NCBI GenBank assembly: GCA_035515475.1
Contig: DATJBF010000024.1
Location: 1 to 46,240 of the forward strand
DNA from: DATJBF01 sp035515475
Lineage (GTDB): Bacteria > Verrucomicrobiota > Verrucomicrobiia > Palsa-1439
Direction: 5' to 3'
DNA: 46,240 nt
Position numbers and translations under genes: made by a program. Shown in pieces: positions 8,293-16,914 of the stretch (its first letter is position 1; the number at the start of each line of letters is the position of its first letter). A model generated the notes under the pieces. That model ran no database searches and was not told the origin of the DNA. It saw only the letters and a program-made list of their open reading frames with translations.

Positions 8293-8618
8293 TAATCGGG
8301 TTCCTTATCTTCCACATGGATCGCTCTTGGCGGGAGAGGTGGCGACGCCGGGAGCATGTGTTCCAGCACGATGGCAAAAGTCGAGAGAGCGGGCCACGCC
8401 AACAACCACTCCCGCCACGTTTCTCCGACCAACAAGGCGAACGGAATCGCGACCCACAGGCTCAGGCAGTAGAAACAGTCCAGCAGCTTACCCCAAAAGG
8501 TATCCCCGGCCGCACGGCGCAACCAGACCACCGCATCCCAGGGACCATCCTCGAGGTTGAGCAGGTGCGTGAAGCGCCAAACACAGGGGCCCGCTAGTAT
8601 TAACCAATCGAGGCGCAT
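8289..8618 (-). CDS. Small membrane protein, DUF1360-like
   Basis: 109 residues. Contains RFTHLLNLEDGPWD and LLDCFYCLSLWVAIPFALLV: a short amphipathic start, a Cys-x2-Cys pair next to a tryptophan-rich hydrophobic helix, then a second membrane segment (WPALSTFAIVLEHML). This pattern fits the DUF1360 family of small membrane proteins of unknown function, some of which occur beside phage-tail genes. No clear ribosome site precedes the ATG at 8618. The 4-base overlap with the next gene and common strand make it part of the injection-system operon. Confidence 0.7.
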   Translation of the reverse strand: MRLDWLILAGPCVWRFTHLLNLEDGPWDAVVWLRRAAGDTFWGKLLDCFYCLSLWVAIPFALLVGETWREWLLAWPALSTFAIVLEHMLPASPPLPPRAIHVEDKEPDY

Positions 8619-8704
8619 AATTTGGCACCAGAATTTCGTCTGTCTTTGGCGCGTTCGTTAACCATTCCGTCCGAGCCCGGGGATAAAAGTAATGACCCTG
8701 CCCG

Positions 8705-9211
8705 TCAGAGACCAAAATTCTTCAGGTCGGTCTGGAGCTGTTTCACGGCTTGCAGTTGCGCGGTCTTCGCCGTGTCGATTTCGCGGAGCTGCGTCTTGGT
8801 CTGGCCGGCAATCTGCGCGAGACGGGTCTGCAGGTCCGTCGCTTCCTTGATGAGGTCTTTCACCTCGCCGCTTCTTATGTACGAGGCAGTGTCTTGGACG
8901 GCCTGCGTTTCACTGGCGCTCGACTGTTCGATGATTTGTTCAACCGCCGCCAGCGCCTGGTGCAACTGCTCCAGCAGTTCTGGCCCCGCCGGCGTTACCG
9001 ACAGCCCGGCGGCGCTGACGACGAAACCCTCAGGCACCATGACCAATGTGCCGGCCGGGATTTTATCGAGTCCCTGCAACTGCGGATTGGCGAGTCGCAG
9101 GGCCGCTTCCGCTTGCGCTGCCAGTTTCGTGGCCTGGGGGCCTTTGAAGGCAAACAGGCGTTTGCTCAAATCTCCCAACTTGGTCTCGGCTTCAGTTCTC
9201 ACGAGTTTCAT
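8705..9211 (-). CDS. LysM/tail-X-like protein with coiled coil
   Basis: 168 residues, ATG at 9211 preceded by AAGGAG at ten bases. Residues about 37-63 (ALRLANPQLQGLDKIPAGTL, then MVPEGF) resemble a single LysM or phage tail-X fold, in which a binding loop is followed by P-x-G-x-x-(L/V)-x-(V/I)-P. The remainder (about 75-165) is Gln/Ala/Leu-rich with heptad character and should form a coiled coil. In tail particles such modules connect baseplate to spike or fibres. It follows the fibre-like gene by 35 bp and is probably a baseplate-fibre connector or chaperone; this is inference from position. Confidence 0.65.
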   Translation of the reverse strand: MKLVRTEAETKLGDLSKRLFAFKGPQATKLAAQAEAALRLANPQLQGLDKIPAGTLVMVPEGFVVSAAGLSVTPAGPELLEQLHQALAAVEQIIEQSSASETQAVQDTASYIRSGEVKDLIKEATDLQTRLAQIAGQTKTQLREIDTAKTAQLQAVKQLQTDLKNFGL

Positions 9212-9246
9212 GGATTCTGTTCTCCTTCACTATCGCAGGCTGGCAT

Positions 9247-12200
9247 TTACGAAGCCGCGACGTTGAGTGCCGCCCACGCCGCAGGTAACGCCTCGCCGTT
9301 GACCGAAATGGGGCCACTGGTGATGTTGCCGAGCACCGTGAACGGTCCGGTGCCAGGGTTCAACCGCAGTGTCAGCGCCGGCGAATTCGCCGGTCCTTCC
9401 AGGTAATTCCCACTGGCGACTACCGCGCCGACGAGCGCGGCTACGGACAACGTGTGCGCTCCGTCGCCTTGCGCCGGCACGGCCAGCAGGCAGCGGTTGT
9501 GACTGAACGTCAACGCTCCAGACGCGATGACAGTTACGACCGGTCCGTTTCCGTATGCTTCCAGCAAGTTGCAGTGTACGCCGACGATTTCCTTGCCGCG
9601 CGGCAGCTTGAAAACTCTACCATCGATAACTGCATAAGCGGTATCGCCCGCTGCCATATAGAACATGCGGTTGGTCAACGCGGTAGAACCAGTTCTTGGC
9701 AGCGCGCCGATGCGCACGGCGGTCCAATGAGAACTGTCCAGGTTCCGGGGCGGGCTGACTTGGCGTCGGATTGTGTTGTTCGTGACATCGACCCGCACGA
9801 ACGTACCCTGACAGTCGATGGCCGCAGTGTCCTGTAGGAAGCCGGCCGCGGGTCCGAGGTTGAACACTTCGTTGCCGTCGATCCGCGCCGAGCCGACGTT
9901 GACGACTTGGATCCCGGCGCGGAGCGGGCTTTGGGCCGCGATGGCACCGATGTCGATGAGAGAGTTGCCAACGATCTCGGCGCGAACCGTACTGACCACG
10001 CGCAGGCCGATCACGTCGGTGTTCGGATCGTTGGCCAGCGGCGCGAGGTTGAATAACTGGTTATTCTCGATTGTCAACTGTCCGGCTCGGCTGGCGTCGT
10101 CCATAACGATGCCGCCGCCACCAACCGCTTCGACGTGATTGTTCTTAATCATCGCCGACCGGACAATGGCGTTCAGGACGTGGATGCCGTGGCCGGCCAA
10201 GCCGAAAATCCGGTTATTGAACACCTGGCAACGGTCGAGGCCGGTCTTGTCGAGACCGAGCGTCAAGACGATGCCATCGCCTCCCTTGCCGGTTTGCAGT
10301 GGGCTGATGTTGTTGCTGTCGATTCGCGCCTCGTCGGTGCCGACCATGATACCGGCGCCGGTGACGTGGATTTCGTTGCCGTGCACGTCGAGGCTGGAGC
10401 CGGGCAACACGAAACCGCAGGCGACGATGCCGGCCTGGGTGCATTTCGTGATCAGGTTGCCGGCCAGTCGGGTCTGCGCCCAATGCACGCTCACACCTTC
10501 GAAACTGATGCCGCGGCGGGCACAGACCAACAGGTTATCTTTCACAATCAACTCCGCCGTGATCAGCGGCGCGGGCCGACCGGTTTCGAGTTCGCGGGTC
10601 AACGAGCCTTTGGTGACAACGGCTATGTTGCCGATGCCAACCGGAGCATACAACAGATTGTCGCGAATCAGCACGTCGACCAGAATGCCAGCGAGGCCGA
10701 TGGCCGGAGGTGAGTACTCCGAATCGCCAAGGCGCGCGACGTCGCAGCGCTGCACCGTTACTTGCGACGAATTGCGCAGCACCACCGCCGGCGTCGGGTC
10801 CGTAGCGGCCGCCGCCGTCGACAACGCCAGTTCTTCCACCGTTACCTCTTGGGCACTGTCGATGACCATCGCGGCGCCGCTGCCGAGGTATTGCAACAAC
10901 GTCTTTTCGCCGTGCCCGCGGAGGCGGACCGACTGTACCTCGGTGAGTTGGATGGCCGTTTTCCTGAGATTGAACGTGCCCGGTCCGAGGCAGACGGTGC
11001 CGCCGGTCGTCTTCACCCGGTCGATCGCATCCTGAATCGTAAGCGCGCCGGTGTTGTGCGATTCGGCGGTGACGCACATGCTGCAATCGCAACCCGCCCC
11101 GCCGAAGTCCGGCGGCCAGGGCGGCCGGCAATCGGTCGGTGAATTCGGGAACGTCACCAGGGCCAGCCGGCAATAGTGATGATGAATCCCGCGCGGCGGC
11201 GCGTTGTCGAGTTGCTCCACTGAGGCATCGGCTGTGCGCGCGGCGAAATTCCAATAATCACCGACACGATACGTGCCACCCGCCGGCGTGTTGAACGTGA
11301 TTTGCACGCCGTCTTCCAAAACAATCGAGGTGCCGGCGGCCGGCACCGGAATCAGGCCGGTGCTGCCCTGTGCGTCAAGATCCACGAGGAGATGGCTGTT
11401 CGTGTCGCGCACTTCGCCCTGCTGATCCCAGCGCCGGATACGCGTGTGCCGGCTCGGATCGGTCTTCTGCTCGGCGTCGGTGGGAAACGTGCCGGCCGGC
11501 AGTGGGGTTCTGAGCGTGATCACGTGGGTCGCGTCGACCGCGTCTTCAATTTGCCGGATCAGCCCCGGCTGCTGCGCAAACTCCCGCCAGTCATCGGTGA
11601 TCTCGATCCAGTCGTCGGCTTTGAATCGCAACGTCGTATCGCGTCCAATGAGCGCTACCGTGAGTTGGTCCAGATTCGCATTGATTGCGGTAACGCGGGT
11701 GGCAATCGCGGCGTTGTCCCGCGACCACTTGAAAGTGGCCGTACCCACCGGGCCGCCATCGTGAATTTCGACGCGATACAGCCGGTTTTCCAGCCCGCGG
11801 TAGCCGCCGCTCGGTGGAATCAGGCAGGGATCGGTGGCGCTAACGACACCGACCGCCGCCGTGCTGAGCCGCCCCGCCGACGGGCGAATGATATCTGGCC
11901 AACCGTTCGGCACCTGTGCATCGGGCGTGTCGCAAGCGATGTTGCCCACATTGTTCAGCACGCGGACCTGCCAGACCGTCTGCAGCCGCGTGGTCGTGTC
12001 AACGCCGACGGCTTTCTCGAAGAGCTCAGGTTGTTCGAGGTAGGTAACCTCACGTTGCCACACGTCGAGGTAGACGAGGTGCGGACCGCCCCTTGCCGGG
12101 GCGGACGCCTGGGGTTGGTACGGCTGCTCGTTGAACGGCAACGGCAGCGTGCCGCGCTGTTCGGCCAGCACAGGATCGAACTCCAGCGGCGCTTTGCCGT

Positions 12201-12468
12201 GGTTTTCCGCCAACAGGCCGTCCACGTACATCCGCCCGCGCCCGATCATCAGTGTGTTGCCGTCGAGGTCGATTTTGAAACCGTCGGGCGCTTCCCGAGG
12301 CACGACGCCGCGCCCGATCGTGTCCACCGTCTCGGCGCGCCGCCGGCGATCGATCAGACCGACCAACTCGTTCCAGTCCGCATCGAGCTGGACGCGGCCC
12401 TGTTGCATGAGCACGGTGCTGAAATCTCGTTGTGGGTCAAGTGTTTCCCGGCTGTAGTCGCCACTCAT
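9247..12468 (-). CDS. DUF6519 beta-helix protein, putative tail fibre of the injection system
   Basis: 1073 residues. The N-terminus (SRETLDPQRDFSTVLMQQGR, then LDADWNE) is the DUF6519 signature found in eCIS-type clusters. A Cys-x-Cys-x2-Cys group (GCDCSMC) follows near residue 460. From about residue 475 (TIQDAIDRVKTTGGTVCLGP) the chain is a right-handed parallel beta-helix, with many turns of the form V-x-I-x-x-N-x-(I/L) ending near residue 900, then a beta-rich C-terminus (NPGTGPFTVLGNITSG). Such helices form trimeric fibres or surface-polysaccharide-binding spikes. SD AGGAG precedes the ATG at 12468. Most likely the receptor-binding fibre; enzymatic (lyase-like) activity is possible but no catalytic residues are identified. 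Confidence 0.8.
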   Translation of the reverse strand: MSGDYSRETLDPQRDFSTVLMQQGRVQLDADWNELVGLIDRRRRAETVDTIGRGVVPREAPDGFKIDLDGNTLMIGRGRMYVDGLLAENHGKAPLEFDPVLAEQRGTLPLPFNEQPYQPQASAPARGGPHLVYLDVWQREVTYLEQPELFEKAVGVDTTTRLQTVWQVRVLNNVGNIACDTPDAQVPNGWPDIIRPSAGRLSTAAVGVVSATDPCLIPPSGGYRGLENRLYRVEIHDGGPVGTATFKWSRDNAAIATRVTAINANLDQLTVALIGRDTTLRFKADDWIEITDDWREFAQQPGLIRQIEDAVDATHVITLRTPLPAGTFPTDAEQKTDPSRHTRIRRWDQQGEVRDTNSHLLVDLDAQGSTGLIPVPAAGTSIVLEDGVQITFNTPAGGTYRVGDYWNFAARTADASVEQLDNAPPRGIHHHYCRLALVTFPNSPTDCRPPWPPDFGGAGCDCSMCVTAESHNTGALTIQDAIDRVKTTGGTVCLGPGTFNLRKTAIQLTEVQSVRLRGHGEKTLLQYLGSGAAMVIDSAQEVTVEELALSTAAAATDPTPAVVLRNSSQVTVQRCDVARLGDSEYSPPAIGLAGILVDVLIRDNLLYAPVGIGNIAVVTKGSLTRELETGRPAPLITAELIVKDNLLVCARRGISFEGVSVHWAQTRLAGNLITKCTQAGIVACGFVLPGSSLDVHGNEIHVTGAGIMVGTDEARIDSNNISPLQTGKGGDGIVLTLGLDKTGLDRCQVFNNRIFGLAGHGIHVLNAIVRSAMIKNNHVEAVGGGGIVMDDASRAGQLTIENNQLFNLAPLANDPNTDVIGLRVVSTVRAEIVGNSLIDIGAIAAQSPLRAGIQVVNVGSARIDGNEVFNLGPAAGFLQDTAAIDCQGTFVRVDVTNNTIRRQVSPPRNLDSSHWTAVRIGALPRTGSTALTNRMFYMAAGDTAYAVIDGRVFKLPRGKEIVGVHCNLLEAYGNGPVVTVIASGALTFSHNRCLLAVPAQGDGAHTLSVAALVGAVVASGNYLEGPANSPALTLRLNPGTGPFTVLGNITSGPISVNGEALPAAWAALNVAAS

Positions 12469-12490
12469 CGTTGGTCTCCTGATGTTGTGT

Positions 12491-14416
12491 TCACGTCACG
12501 TAGAAGATTCCCGCTTCCAACCCGAACCGCAGATACTCATCCAACCGCACTCGCAGGTTGGTCGCGCGTTGCGGCTGGTATAATTGATGGAAGGCCCCCA
12601 TCTCCGCATCGTCATCTGCACCAGTGCGGATTTCGACTGCCGTGCGCTGCGCCAACTGGCCGTAGCCTGGATCCCCGTAGCGCAGCGAGGTAAATTGCGG
12701 CCGGACCCGCAACGCATCGCTGTCATCCACCGGCTGACAGTGATACCGGCGCGGCACGACCGAGGTCGGCGGCAGATACGAAAACCGTACGCAGCCCTGC
12801 TGCTTCTTCTCCGAGGTCACGTCGGCCATGAAAATCGTGTTCGAGGCCAGCTTCAATTCCAGCGTGTGCACCGTGCCGATGATGGTGCTGTTCCGAATTT
12901 GCAGCGCAGCGCCCGGATCCATGCCGTTCGGTGCCGCAAATGCGGCCGCGGTGTTGTCGGCTGCATCCACGAGGCTGTCGGCAATCAGCACGTTCGCGCC
13001 GGGCTTGACGCGTAGCGCGCCCACGATGCAGTGGTCGATAGTGATCGTGACGTTGTCCAAATCGGCGATCAGGCTCGGGTTGCTGCCCGGCACCAATGTG
13101 CAATGCCGCAACGTCACCGCCCGGGGGCTGCCCACGACGCGCACCGCGCCCCCGCTGATGAGCAAGCCATTCAGCGTGATCTCGGAATCCACAGCGCCAT
13201 TGATGACGAGATCCCCGCCGAGCAGGATCGTTGGCCGGGATTCGTTGGCCGCGCGCAATTCGACCTGCTGCCCGGCAGCATTCACGTTGATCGACAGGGT
13301 CTCGTCATATCGCCCGCTGTCCAAAACTTCCACCACGCCTCCGCCCGCCACGGCAGTCAATGCATCTTGGATTGTCGCGTGTGGCGCAGGAACCGTTTCG
13401 ACGGGCGTGAGCAACGCATCGAACGTCGCCGCGCGGTCGTACTCGCCGCCACCCATATCGGCGCTGAACCCGTAATGGAACGTCACGCGCGGCGGCGCCG
13501 TCGGCGCGTCGCCAAACGCCATGCGGCCCAGCACCGGGTCAATCGCAATCTTGCCCGCGGGCGGCAGATGGGCCCAGCCTCCACCACTGTCGGAGAGATC
13601 ACACACCTCAACCGTATCAATGTCCGCGCCATGGATGAAAATGCTCTGGCCGTCGCCGTAGTACAACGGCAGGTACGCATCGAGCACGCGGCGGCTGATT
13701 GGTGCCGGCACGTTGATCGGGTCGGCGAGGTGTGTGACGTCGGTTTCGGTCACCGGCTTGGTGAACAGCGGCTGGTCGTAACCGAGCGGATGAAACCGAA
13801 ACCGCTGCGCATCGAGTTGGAACGCCGGCGACTCGGTCAGCGGATATGCCGTCAGCCGCCAGAGGAAGATGCCGATGTTCGGAATGTTGTATTTTCCTCC
13901 GGCCGCCGGGCGGCGCACGTCCACCGTATGGGCGACCGTGTCGAACGGCCCGCCGATGTTTTCCAGTACCTCCCACTGCCGCAGGTCGGGCGCGTACCAA
14001 CTGTTTGGGCGAACGTGGTTCGGTGTCCACTGTGTCCAGCCCAGCAGTTGAAAGAATTCTACCGCTCGCGCGTTCCAGCTCGTCGCGTCGCGGGCCAGTT
14101 GCTCCAGCATCGCCGCCGTGCCTTTGCGGCGGCGGTAGCCGATCGTGTGTGCGACCTCGGCGCGCGGGTTGCCGATTCCCGGCACCTCGGTCCGCAACGC
14201 GCGGTAGCCGATCAGGTCGCCGATGTACGGCACGACCCATGTCGCGCAGGTTTCGATGAACTGGTCATCGTAAAGCTGCGCCAAATCCTCCTCGAGCACG
14301 CCGATCTGGTCGGCGATGACCGCCAGCAACGCCTGGAGCGGTTCGCCCTGTTCCGCATCGCGAATCCGGTAAATTGCCGGCAGCAACTCGTAGATTTTCT
14401 TGGCGTCAAAGCTCAC
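12491..14416 (-). CDS. Baseplate tail protein I-like, with beta-helix C-terminus
   Basis: 641 residues from a GTG at 14416 that overlaps the upstream stop (GTGA). The N-terminal ~200 residues (IYELLPAIYRIRDAEQGEPL, DDQFIETCATWVVPYIGDLI, RRRKGTAAMLEQLARDATSW) match the phage tail protein I family, the wedge component that ties baseplate to fibres. Residues about 345-500 (HATIQDALTAVAGGGVVEVL onward) form a second, shorter parallel beta-helix whose opening motif is the same as in the DUF6519 gene next door. A late cysteine and an aromatic C-terminus follow. In this operon it should bridge the baseplate J proteins and the fibre. Confidence 0.82.
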   Translation of the reverse strand: MSFDAKKIYELLPAIYRIRDAEQGEPLQALLAVIADQIGVLEEDLAQLYDDQFIETCATWVVPYIGDLIGYRALRTEVPGIGNPRAEVAHTIGYRRRKGTAAMLEQLARDATSWNARAVEFFQLLGWTQWTPNHVRPNSWYAPDLRQWEVLENIGGPFDTVAHTVDVRRPAAGGKYNIPNIGIFLWRLTAYPLTESPAFQLDAQRFRFHPLGYDQPLFTKPVTETDVTHLADPINVPAPISRRVLDAYLPLYYGDGQSIFIHGADIDTVEVCDLSDSGGGWAHLPPAGKIAIDPVLGRMAFGDAPTAPPRVTFHYGFSADMGGGEYDRAATFDALLTPVETVPAPHATIQDALTAVAGGGVVEVLDSGRYDETLSINVNAAGQQVELRAANESRPTILLGGDLVINGAVDSEITLNGLLISGGAVRVVGSPRAVTLRHCTLVPGSNPSLIADLDNVTITIDHCIVGALRVKPGANVLIADSLVDAADNTAAAFAAPNGMDPGAALQIRNSTIIGTVHTLELKLASNTIFMADVTSEKKQQGCVRFSYLPPTSVVPRRYHCQPVDDSDALRVRPQFTSLRYGDPGYGQLAQRTAVEIRTGADDDAEMGAFHQLYQPQRATNLRVRLDEYLRFGLEAGIFYVT

Positions 14417-16914
14417 TGCATCCCCCCCAATTCATCCAATGGCGCGGGATCCAGCGTCAACAACTCGGCCGCCGCCACGTCGCCATTCGACAACGCTTCC
14501 GGCCAGGCTGCCAACAGACGCGCGTCCAGCCCGACCGGGCCGTCCGCGCGATACAATATATCCACCGTCGTCGCCGCCACTCCCGGCACGGCTTGAACCG
14601 TCGCGATAACTTCGCTCAACATTACTGGTTGACCGAACGCACGCGTCGCGAACGCGAATCGCGTCCGCAACGCTTGCTCCACGGCCGCGAGCACCTCATC
14701 AGTCAGGTAGTCTGGTTTCACCTTCACGGTGCCGCCAAACCGGAAATACGCCGGGCGATACGATTGCACGCGTAAATTCACAAACGGATCACCAGCTTGT
14801 TGCAGCGCCGCGAGCAGATTCTGGTACGTCGCGCTGTCCGGCGGAATTGCTGCGCCGTTCGGCCCGGCAACCGTGATGAACACACGCTGCGTCTGCCCGT
14901 CCCACGTCATCGTCGCCAGCGCCTTGGCGACACCGGCGAACGCGCGCGAAAAATCTTCGTAATCCCGCAACGACACCGTGCGGTCCAGCGTCAGCACCGT
15001 CAGCGGCGCGTTGGTGCGGGCGTCGTCGAGCAATTCGCGGTTCTGCGCGCCGGTCGCGGCTTCGGGATTGACCACCGACTTGATGCCGAGCGGCCGCGTC
15101 AACAGCAACGTAAGCTGACCGGCTTCCACGAGGCCGTTCAGCCCGATGCCTTTGCGGTAAACGGCGCGGACGTTGTCCGGCCCCGTCGGCAGCCGTGCAC
15201 CGGTGACGCCGTCGCCAAATTCGATCGTCGTCTCGCCGTCGTCGTCCGTGCGCGTGACGTACACGTGCTCCCGCGGGCCGCGCCCGTACAGCGTCGGCGT
15301 CTCGTGCCAGAGGACGTCGTTGACGCGCACGCCATACTGAATCTGGTCGGCATCGGTTTTGGTCTCCAGTGAAGACCGGGCGCCACTGGCGGTCGGCGCG
15401 CTGAGGTAGGTGAGCGGCGGCTGGCGCAGTGTGAATTTCTGGTAGGCTTGGCTGGCGTCGCCACTGCCGAGAATTTCGCTGACGGTTTCGCCGTGCGTGG
15501 CCTGCGCAACGTTGGCATTGAACGAAAAACTGTCGCGCGCGTAGCTGTTGACCAGCGGTGGCGTGACGGTCAGCGTCGCCCCGTCGATTGCGGCAATCTG
15601 GACGATTTCAGAAATTGCATTCCCTGCGCTGTCCTTGCCCGAGGCGGCGAGCCACTGCCCTTTCACCAGACCCGTCGGCGGCTGGGCGAGGGGAATTGTC
15701 GCCCCGGTGATCGGAATCAGTTTGCCCGTGGTTTCGTCAACCAGCGGCGCCTCGGCGAGGTCGAGCGGCTCGCTTTGCGCGAATACCATCGTGTCCCGGT
15801 AGTGAGCTTGGAACTTGTCGAGGTTCTCGTCTGTGTCCAAAACCACGCGGGTTGTTTTGCCGGCGAGCGTGTATTTGGCTACCGCCGCTTCGATCACCGA
15901 ACCGGCGCGATACAACTCCTGGTACGGATCATTCGGCTCGGAGAAGACGAGCCAACTGTCCTTGAGAATTCCGGGATAGACAGCATCGAGATCAATTGTC
16001 TGCTGCGCGGAGAAATCAAAGCCCCAATCCGCGCCCGCCGCCTGGCCGTAGTGGCCGAGCACTTGGTCGGATAACGTCGCCGGCTGCGGCGCATTGAAAC
16101 CGAAAAGGGAGGCGCGCAGCCGTAGCGCGTACGCCGTCGGGTTGGCCGCGGGGTCAACCCGGTGCGGAATGTTCGTGCCGAGTCCCACCGCCCACTCGAT
16201 GCGCGTGCTGTTCGCGTTGAAATCCGGCGTGACCGTCGTGACGCGGCGGAAATCCCAGCGTTCACTACCGGAATCGGCTTCGCGTTCGCTGCCAACCAAC
16301 AAAATGGCATCGCCGGGCTTGAGATTCGTCGCGGTACCTTTCAGATAAACGTGGGTGTCGCCGAACTGCGGCACGAACCCCTGCGTCATCTGCGGCTGGA
16401 GCGCATTCCACTCGACGTGCGTCTCGATTTTTTCAATCGTCTCGAACGTCTGCGCCTTCTCGTTCGGGCCGGGAACGCTTTGCACTTTCGTGCCAACGTC
16501 AACCGTGGCCTCCGCCGGCGCGCCGGGCGACGCATCCATTGTGAAGGCGAGGAACGCGCTCGCCGCGACGCCGGGGCGCAGTTCGTAGCCGATGAGCCGT
16601 GCCAGTTCCAGCAGCGAGCGCCGCTCGGTCGCGGTGCGCAAGTACGATTCGGTGGCGATGCGTTCCTGGTAAAACGTCAGCACGTCAGCCATCGTCGCCG
16701 CCGCGTCGAGCAGCGCGATCGAGAAATCGTCATCGGCGCGGGTCTTCAGGGTTTGCAGCGCCGGCCGCGAGTTGTCGGAAAGCGCCGCGAGCAGGCTCTG
16801 CTTGAACAGACTCTGCGTGCCGACGCGATACGCGATCGCCGACAATCCCGGCCGGTTCGCCACGGCCGCCGGCGTTTGCGCGGTCAGGCCGGCGCAGCAC
16901 CCGCAGTCGTTCAT
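14413..16914 (-). CDS. Putative baseplate assembly protein (baseplate J family, second copy)
   Basis: 833 residues from ATG 16914, which overlaps the upstream stop (ATGA); the frame is open far upstream but that part only shadows the previous gene. The start has a cysteine cluster (MNDCGCCAGL). Features of the putative baseplate assembly family: VLTFYQERIATESYLRTATE, RLIGYELRPGVAASAFLAFT, RVNDVLWHETPTLYGRGPRE, then the gp47/J-like end with TVSLRDYEDFSRAFAGVAKA and QAVPGVAATTVDI. Equivalent to Afp11/Afp12-class wedge proteins that form the hexagonal baseplate. Presence of two J-type genes in a row is normal for injection systems of this class. Confidence 0.88.
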   Translation of the reverse strand: MNDCGCCAGLTAQTPAAVANRPGLSAIAYRVGTQSLFKQSLLAALSDNSRPALQTLKTRADDDFSIALLDAAATMADVLTFYQERIATESYLRTATERRSLLELARLIGYELRPGVAASAFLAFTMDASPGAPAEATVDVGTKVQSVPGPNEKAQTFETIEKIETHVEWNALQPQMTQGFVPQFGDTHVYLKGTATNLKPGDAILLVGSEREADSGSERWDFRRVTTVTPDFNANSTRIEWAVGLGTNIPHRVDPAANPTAYALRLRASLFGFNAPQPATLSDQVLGHYGQAAGADWGFDFSAQQTIDLDAVYPGILKDSWLVFSEPNDPYQELYRAGSVIEAAVAKYTLAGKTTRVVLDTDENLDKFQAHYRDTMVFAQSEPLDLAEAPLVDETTGKLIPITGATIPLAQPPTGLVKGQWLAASGKDSAGNAISEIVQIAAIDGATLTVTPPLVNSYARDSFSFNANVAQATHGETVSEILGSGDASQAYQKFTLRQPPLTYLSAPTASGARSSLETKTDADQIQYGVRVNDVLWHETPTLYGRGPREHVYVTRTDDDGETTIEFGDGVTGARLPTGPDNVRAVYRKGIGLNGLVEAGQLTLLLTRPLGIKSVVNPEAATGAQNRELLDDARTNAPLTVLTLDRTVSLRDYEDFSRAFAGVAKALATMTWDGQTQRVFITVAGPNGAAIPPDSATYQNLLAALQQAGDPFVNLRVQSYRPAYFRFGGTVKVKPDYLTDEVLAAVEQALRTRFAFATRAFGQPVMLSEVIATVQAVPGVAATTVDILYRADGPVGLDARLLAAWPEALSNGDVAAAELLTLDPAPLDELGGMQ

